Position numbers and translations under genes: made by a program. A stretch of 64,000 nt of DNA. Origin: Gemmatimonadota bacterium (GTDB lineage: Bacteria; Gemmatimonadota; Gemmatimonadetes; Longimicrobiales; Gaopeijiaceae). The first letter of the stretch is position 1. Every line of letters starts with the position of its first letter. The notes beneath the pieces are model-generated. The model ran no database searches. It saw nothing but the letters and a program-made list of their open reading frames with translations, and was not told where the DNA came from. Positions 60,304 through 64,000 of this stretch are shown piece after piece. The DNA is taken from positions 30,460 through 94,459 of the forward strand of contig SKKH01000080.1 of NCBI GenBank assembly GCA_007121555.1. Direction: 5' to 3'.

Positions 60304-61527
60304 CTATGCAAAGAAGTCGGCGTCCTGATAGTGGACCAGAAGCTCCTGCATCCGGGCGGGGTCGTTTCCCCGGAAGAAGACGGTCCCGTAGTGATTTCCA
60401 AATCCCTCGCGTCCCTCGGGAACCTTGTGCTCCGAGGGCGGGATCAGGGTGTGGCTCTCGAAGAAGGGGTCCTCCTTCATTTCGGCGGGGATCTCGAGTC
60501 GGCTCACCTTGCCGGGCTTGGGATAGACCATCACACATCCGGCGTAAGTCTCGGGCTCTGGCGAGGGATCGGGGAAGAGGGCATCCAGCTCCGCCTCCGT
60601 CGTCGCCGGATCGCTGCAGAGGACGAGTCCCTCGATGGGATCGAACCCGTAGGCCCTCTCCATGAGCTCGAAGATGTGACCTCCGGGAATCCGGCACGCC
60701 ACCTCTCCGAAGCTCAAGGTGTCGTCGTCGGTGAGGAACCACTCGGGATGGATCATCCCGTGCTCGATGCCGAAGGTCCGGACGAGGCGTTCGGTGGCCT
60801 CGCGGATCCGGGCCCGCTGACCTTCCAGGGCAGGGCCGGCGGGAATGAAGTTGGAGTGACCCAGCTTCACGTACTCGGTGATGTTCATGAACCGGACCTT
60901 CCCCCCGTGGATGAAGGCCTCCACCGAGAACTCCTGGCCCGGGAGGTGGCTCTCCACCAGACAGGGCAGGTCCTCGGGGATCACCCGCTCGTCGATGGCC
61001 TCATGGCTCTTGAGGAGCTTGTGCCCCACCGTTCCCGCGGCGCTGAAGGGCTTGAGGTGGACCCAGGCGTCGTCCTCGCCGGGCAGCTGAAGATGCGCCT
61101 CGTTGAGGCGCTTCATGAACTCGTGGACCTGCGACTTGTTGTGGACCTCCTCGAAGAGCCCCACCCGGAACCCGGCCAGGAGCGCCTTCCGCTTCATGAG
61201 GGCCTTGTTCCGAAATAGGAGGCCCCGATTCAGGAGGCGGGGATCGCCCCGATAAAGGGAGTTGAGGGCGCCGGCCCACTCCACGGTCTCTTCAAAGAGG
61301 GGCACCGCCACCTTCGCTCCGAAGGGATCCAGCAACTCCTTCAGCTGGAGCGCATTGGACTGCTCGCTCCAGTCGTTGAAGTTCCACGCCGCGAAGGGAA
61401 TGTCGTTCTCCCGGGCGTAGGGCTCGAAATCAGGGAAACTCACCACCACATAGGGGCGTTCCATCTTCTGAAGGCTCTCGATGGCCGGCAGGCTCCATCC
61501 CAGGAGGGCTACGGTCTCAGGCGTCAT
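60304..61527 (-). CDS. ATP-grasp ligase-like enzyme
   Basis: The 407-residue protein fits the ATP-grasp fold: an N-terminal Rossmann-like region to about 100, WVHLKPFSAAGTVGHKLLKS near residue 162 (Gly-rich loop), LVESHLPGQEFSVEAFIHGG near residue 195, and metal-binding TLSFGEVACRIPGGHIFELM near residue 280. Such enzymes join a carboxylate to an amine or similar nucleophile through acyl-phosphate; carnosine-synthase-like and peptide-ligase groups look similar. The substrate is unknown. It is paired with the Cys/His/Asn protein at 58275 and divergent from the aconitase. Confidence 0.85.
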   Translation of the reverse strand: MTPETVALLGWSLPAIESLQKMERPYVVVSFPDFEPYARENDIPFAAWNFNDWSEQSNALQLKELLDPFGAKVAVPLFEETVEWAGALNSLYRGDPRLLNRGLLFRNKALMKRKALLAGFRVGLFEEVHNKSQVHEFMKRLNEAHLQLPGEDDAWVHLKPFSAAGTVGHKLLKSHEAIDERVIPEDLPCLVESHLPGQEFSVEAFIHGGKVRFMNITEYVKLGHSNFIPAGPALEGQRARIREATERLVRTFGIEHGMIHPEWFLTDDDTLSFGEVACRIPGGHIFELMERAYGFDPIEGLVLCSDPATTEAELDALFPDPSPEPETYAGCVMVYPKPGKVSRLEIPAEMKEDPFFESHTLIPPSEHKVPEGREGFGNHYGTVFFRGNDPARMQELLVHYQDADFFA

Positions 61528-61759
61528 TCAGTCTCCGTATCGTCGGTTCGAACAGGTCTTGTGCGAATCATTCGGACGGCCCAGTCCTCGGGCCAGGAAC
61601 ATGAAACCCCGGAGGCGGGCCGAGGGTCAGAGAAGGGGCGGCCCTTCGAAAACGTCCTTCTTCTGAACATGGAGCGGTTCGGCGGGTTTCTTTCATGAGC
61701 AGTCTTATCGGAAAGGGGGGCGCGCCATGAACGATCCACGACCTGAGAGGGAGCCACAC

Positions 61760-63700
61760 ATGGGCAAGAACGTCACGCAGAAGCTGATCGAGAGTCACCT
61801 CCTCCACGGCGAGATGGTGCCCGGACAGGAGATCGGGCTCCGGATCGACCAGACGCTCACCCAGGACGCCACCGGAACGCTGGTCATGCTGGAACTGGAG
61901 GCCATGGGGCTCGACCGGGTACAGACCGAGGTATCGGTCCAGTACGTGGATCACAACCTCATCCAGGACGACCACCGGAATCCCGACGACCATCTCTTTC
62001 TGAAGAGCGCGGCCCACCGGTTCGGGCTCTGGTTCTCCCGGCCGGGCAACGGGGTCAGCCACCCCGTGCACCAGGAGCGCTTCGGGATTCCGGGTCAGAC
62101 CCTGCTGGGCTCCGATTCCCATACCCCGGCCGGAGGAGCCATCGGAATGCTGGCCATCGGCGCCGGAGGGATCGAGGTGGCCATGGCCATGGCGGGGGAG
62201 CCCTTCCACGTTCAGATGCCGGAGGTGCTGGGGGTTCGGCTCACCGGGGAGCTCTCCGACTGGGTGAGTGCGAAGGACGTGGTGCTGGAGATGCTCCGGC
62301 GCTATGACGTGGACGGATGTGTGGGGAAGGTGATCGAGTACTACGGGCCGGGTCTGGCCGGCCTCAGCGCCATGGACCGGCACGTCATCGCCAACATGGG
62401 AACTGAAATGGGGGCGACGACCACCGTCTTTCCCTCGGACGACGAGGTTCGGCGCTTCCTGGAGCGGGAGGGCCGGGGGGATGCCTGGACCGAGATCTTG
62501 GCCGACGAGGATGCGGACTACGATCATCACGACGAACTGGACCTCTCCCAGGTGGTCCCTCTCATCGCCCTCCCCTCCTCACCGGGGAACGTCGTGCCGG
62601 TGACCGAGGTGGAGGGTCGTGACATCTACCAGTCGTACATCGGATCGTCGGCCAACCCCGGGCTCCGGGACTTCGCGGTGCCCGCGGCCATCGTGAAGGG
62701 GCGCCAGGTGCACCCCTCCGTCTCGCTGGACATCAACCCCACCTCGCGGCAGATGCTGGAGAACCTGACCCGGCAGGGTGACCTGGCCGATCTCATCCGG
62801 GCGGGGGCCCGGATCCACCAGGCGGGATGCAACGGCTGCATCGGGATGGGGCAGGCTCCGGCCACCGGCCGCAATTCCCTGCGCACCGTCCCCCGCAACT
62901 TCGCCGGCCGCTCCGGAACCCGGGAGGACGCCGTCTACCTCTGCTCGCCCGAGACCGCGGCGGTCTCGGCTCTGACCGGTCGGATCACCGATCCCCGCTC
63001 CATGGCCGAGGAGATGGATTATCCCCGGTTCGAGGAGCCGGAGTCGATCCGGATCAACACCGAGATGCTGGTGGCGCCGCCACCCGACGGGTCCGGTGTC
63101 GAGTTGGAGAAGGGACCCAACATCCACTCCCTCCCACAGCTGGATCCCCTGGCGGACTCGCTGGAGGGGCCGGTCCTCATGAAGGTGGGCGACGACATCT
63201 CCACCGACGAGATCCTGCCTGCGGGCACCCGGGTGCTCCCCTACCGCTCCAACATTCCCATGATCAGCCGCTTCACCTTCAGCCAGATCGATGACCGCTA
63301 CTGGGAGCGCGCCGAGGAGTTTCAGCAGGAGGGCCACTTCGTGGTGGGGGGGAGCAACTATGGGCAGGGATCGTCCAGGGAGCATGCGGCCCTGGCGCCC
63401 CGGTACCTGGGCGTGAAGGCGGTCCTGGCCCGGAGCTTCGCACGGATCCACGCACAGAACCTGGCCAACTTCGGGATCCTCCCCCTGCTTTTCGGCGATC
63501 CCTCGGACGTGGACCGGATCCAGAGCGGCGACACCCTGCGAATTCCCGGGGTCCGGTCGCGGCTCGAGAAGGGGGCGACCTCGCTGGAGGTGATCAATGA
63601 GACGCGGGACCAGCGGTACTCCGTTGGCCATGACCTCAGCTCCCGCCAGATCGAGATGGTCCTGGCCGGAAGCGTACTGAATCTCTACCGGGGTGGATGA
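61760..63700 (+). CDS. Aconitate hydratase (short form)
   Basis: This enzyme isomerises citrate and isocitrate in the TCA cycle. The 646-residue protein has QTLLGSDSHTPAGGAIGMLA near residue 115, YIGSSANPGLRDF near residue 294, and AGCNGCIGMGQAPATGRNSL near residue 354. The swivel domain has VGDDISTDEILPAG near residue 477 and GSNYGQGSSREHAALAPRYL near residue 534. In canonical aconitases the first cluster Cys is in GSCTN; here that Cys is Ser. The Cys-x-x-Cys pair is kept. The start at MGKNVTQKL (61760) is preferred over ATG 61727 because family members begin there. Length suits the short aconitase subgroup seen in Aquifex and others. Confidence 0.88.
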   Translation: MGKNVTQKLIESHLLHGEMVPGQEIGLRIDQTLTQDATGTLVMLELEAMGLDRVQTEVSVQYVDHNLIQDDHRNPDDHLFLKSAAHRFGLWFSRPGNGVSHPVHQERFGIPGQTLLGSDSHTPAGGAIGMLAIGAGGIEVAMAMAGEPFHVQMPEVLGVRLTGELSDWVSAKDVVLEMLRRYDVDGCVGKVIEYYGPGLAGLSAMDRHVIANMGTEMGATTTVFPSDDEVRRFLEREGRGDAWTEILADEDADYDHHDELDLSQVVPLIALPSSPGNVVPVTEVEGRDIYQSYIGSSANPGLRDFAVPAAIVKGRQVHPSVSLDINPTSRQMLENLTRQGDLADLIRAGARIHQAGCNGCIGMGQAPATGRNSLRTVPRNFAGRSGTREDAVYLCSPETAAVSALTGRITDPRSMAEEMDYPRFEEPESIRINTEMLVAPPPDGSGVELEKGPNIHSLPQLDPLADSLEGPVLMKVGDDISTDEILPAGTRVLPYRSNIPMISRFTFSQIDDRYWERAEEFQQEGHFVVGGSNYGQGSSREHAALAPRYLGVKAVLARSFARIHAQNLANFGILPLLFGDPSDVDRIQSGDTLRIPGVRSRLEKGATSLEVINETRDQRYSVGHDLSSRQIEMVLAGSVLNLYRGG

Positions 63701-63746
63701 GCCTTTCCGGGGAGTGAGTGCCGACCTCGAACGAAGGAAACGACAC

Positions 63747-64000
63747 ATGAACGATGGAGTGCTTCAGACGGAATTCCCGATCACCCTTCCCCGAGGGTAC
63801 CCGGATGAGAACGGGGACCTGCATCGGGAGGGGGTCATGCGCTTGGCCACCGCGGCCGACGAGATCAAGCCCCAGAAGGATCCCCGCGTCCAGGCCAATC
63901 CGGGATATCTGCCCGTCCTCATCCTCTCCCGGGTCATGACTCGTCTCGGCAGCCTCGACGAGGTGACCCCCCACATCATCGAACACCTCTTCCTCTCGGA
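63747..64000 (+). CDS. Possible phage-tail/injection-system protein, 3' end beyond window
   Basis: 84 residues are visible from ATG 63747 (preceded by GAAGGAAACGACAC). TEFPITLPRGYPDENGDLHR, EGVMRLATAADEIKPQKDPR and NPGYLPVLILSRVMTRLGSL resemble small conserved proteins in phage-tail-like (contractile injection) gene sets, as far as I recall. The fragment is soluble, with no signal peptide. Function is uncertain until the downstream genes are read. Confidence 0.55.
   Translation, partial: MNDGVLQTEFPITLPRGYPDENGDLHREGVMRLATAADEIKPQKDPRVQANPGYLPVLILSRVMTRLGSLDEVTPHIIEHLFLS

Overview
The window is a high-GC bacterial chromosome segment. Roughly its first 45 kb is a photosynthesis gene cluster for an aerobic or semi-aerobic anoxygenic phototroph with a type-II (quinone) reaction centre. 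The best guess is a phototrophic member of the Gemmatimonadota, close in organisation to Gemmatimonas phototrophica. The reasons are bchFNBHLM-lhaA-puh-acsF in one block, pufBALMC with a tetraheme cytochrome, only oxygen-using enzymes for the cyclase (acsF) and coproporphyrinogen oxidase (hemF), and a reaction-centre H subunit encoded by two overlapping genes. The flanking genes (S9 peptidase, ECF and sigma-54 regulators, BCCT transporter) fit a chromosome rather than a plasmid. A proteobacterium cannot be excluded from sequence inspection alone.

Layout. 1-9993 (minus): bchG, a PucC-like transporter (bch2), bciB, bchP, crtE, hemA, hemF and the start of a PEP synthase, nearly all joined by short start/stop overlaps. 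10100-12470 (minus): the regulator pair aerR-ppsR, closed by a terminator. 12741-27044 (plus): bchF-bchN-bchB-bchH-bchL-bchM-lhaA-puhA(N part)-puhA(C part)-puhB-puhC-small ORF-acsF. 27106-32325 (minus): pufB-pufA-pufL-pufM-pufC, a NifU-domain protein and puhE, with three hairpins between pufA and pufL. 32485-33420 (plus): bchO, whose end overlaps bchZ. 33389-38478 (minus): bchC-bchX-bchY-bchZ. 38778-42953 (minus): bchI-bchD-crtF. 43241-44827 (plus): crtI. 44872-46991 (minus): an SDR and a flavin oxidoreductase. 47221-64000: non-photosynthetic genes, namely an S9 peptidase, a porin, a BCCT transporter, a small conserved protein, an amidohydrolase, a MEDS protein, an ECF sigma factor, a GAF/sigma-54 activator, an ATP-grasp enzyme paired with a large protein with papain-like signatures, an aconitase, and the start of a possible phage-tail-like gene.

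How it works together. HemA and HemF feed the tetrapyrrole pathway. BchI/D/H with BchO insert magnesium, BchM methylates, AcsF closes ring E, BciB reduces the 8-vinyl group, BchL/N/B and BchX/Y/Z reduce rings D and B, BchF and BchC modify the 3-vinyl group, and BchG and BchP add and reduce the tail. CrtE/CrtI/CrtF supply part of a carotenoid route; crtB, crtC and crtD are not in the window. PufLMC plus the two-piece H protein form the reaction centre and PufBA its antenna. PuhB, PuhC, PuhE, LhaA and Bch2 assist assembly.

Control. Three promoters (bchG, bchF, bchC) share a layout in which the right half of a TGT-N12-ACA palindrome, or a one-base variant of it, is also a TTGACA -35 box. This is the expected mode of PpsR/CrtJ repression. 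The local PpsR contains no cysteine and its partner AerR carries a B12-binding-type domain, so light or B12 input looks more likely than thiol redox sensing.
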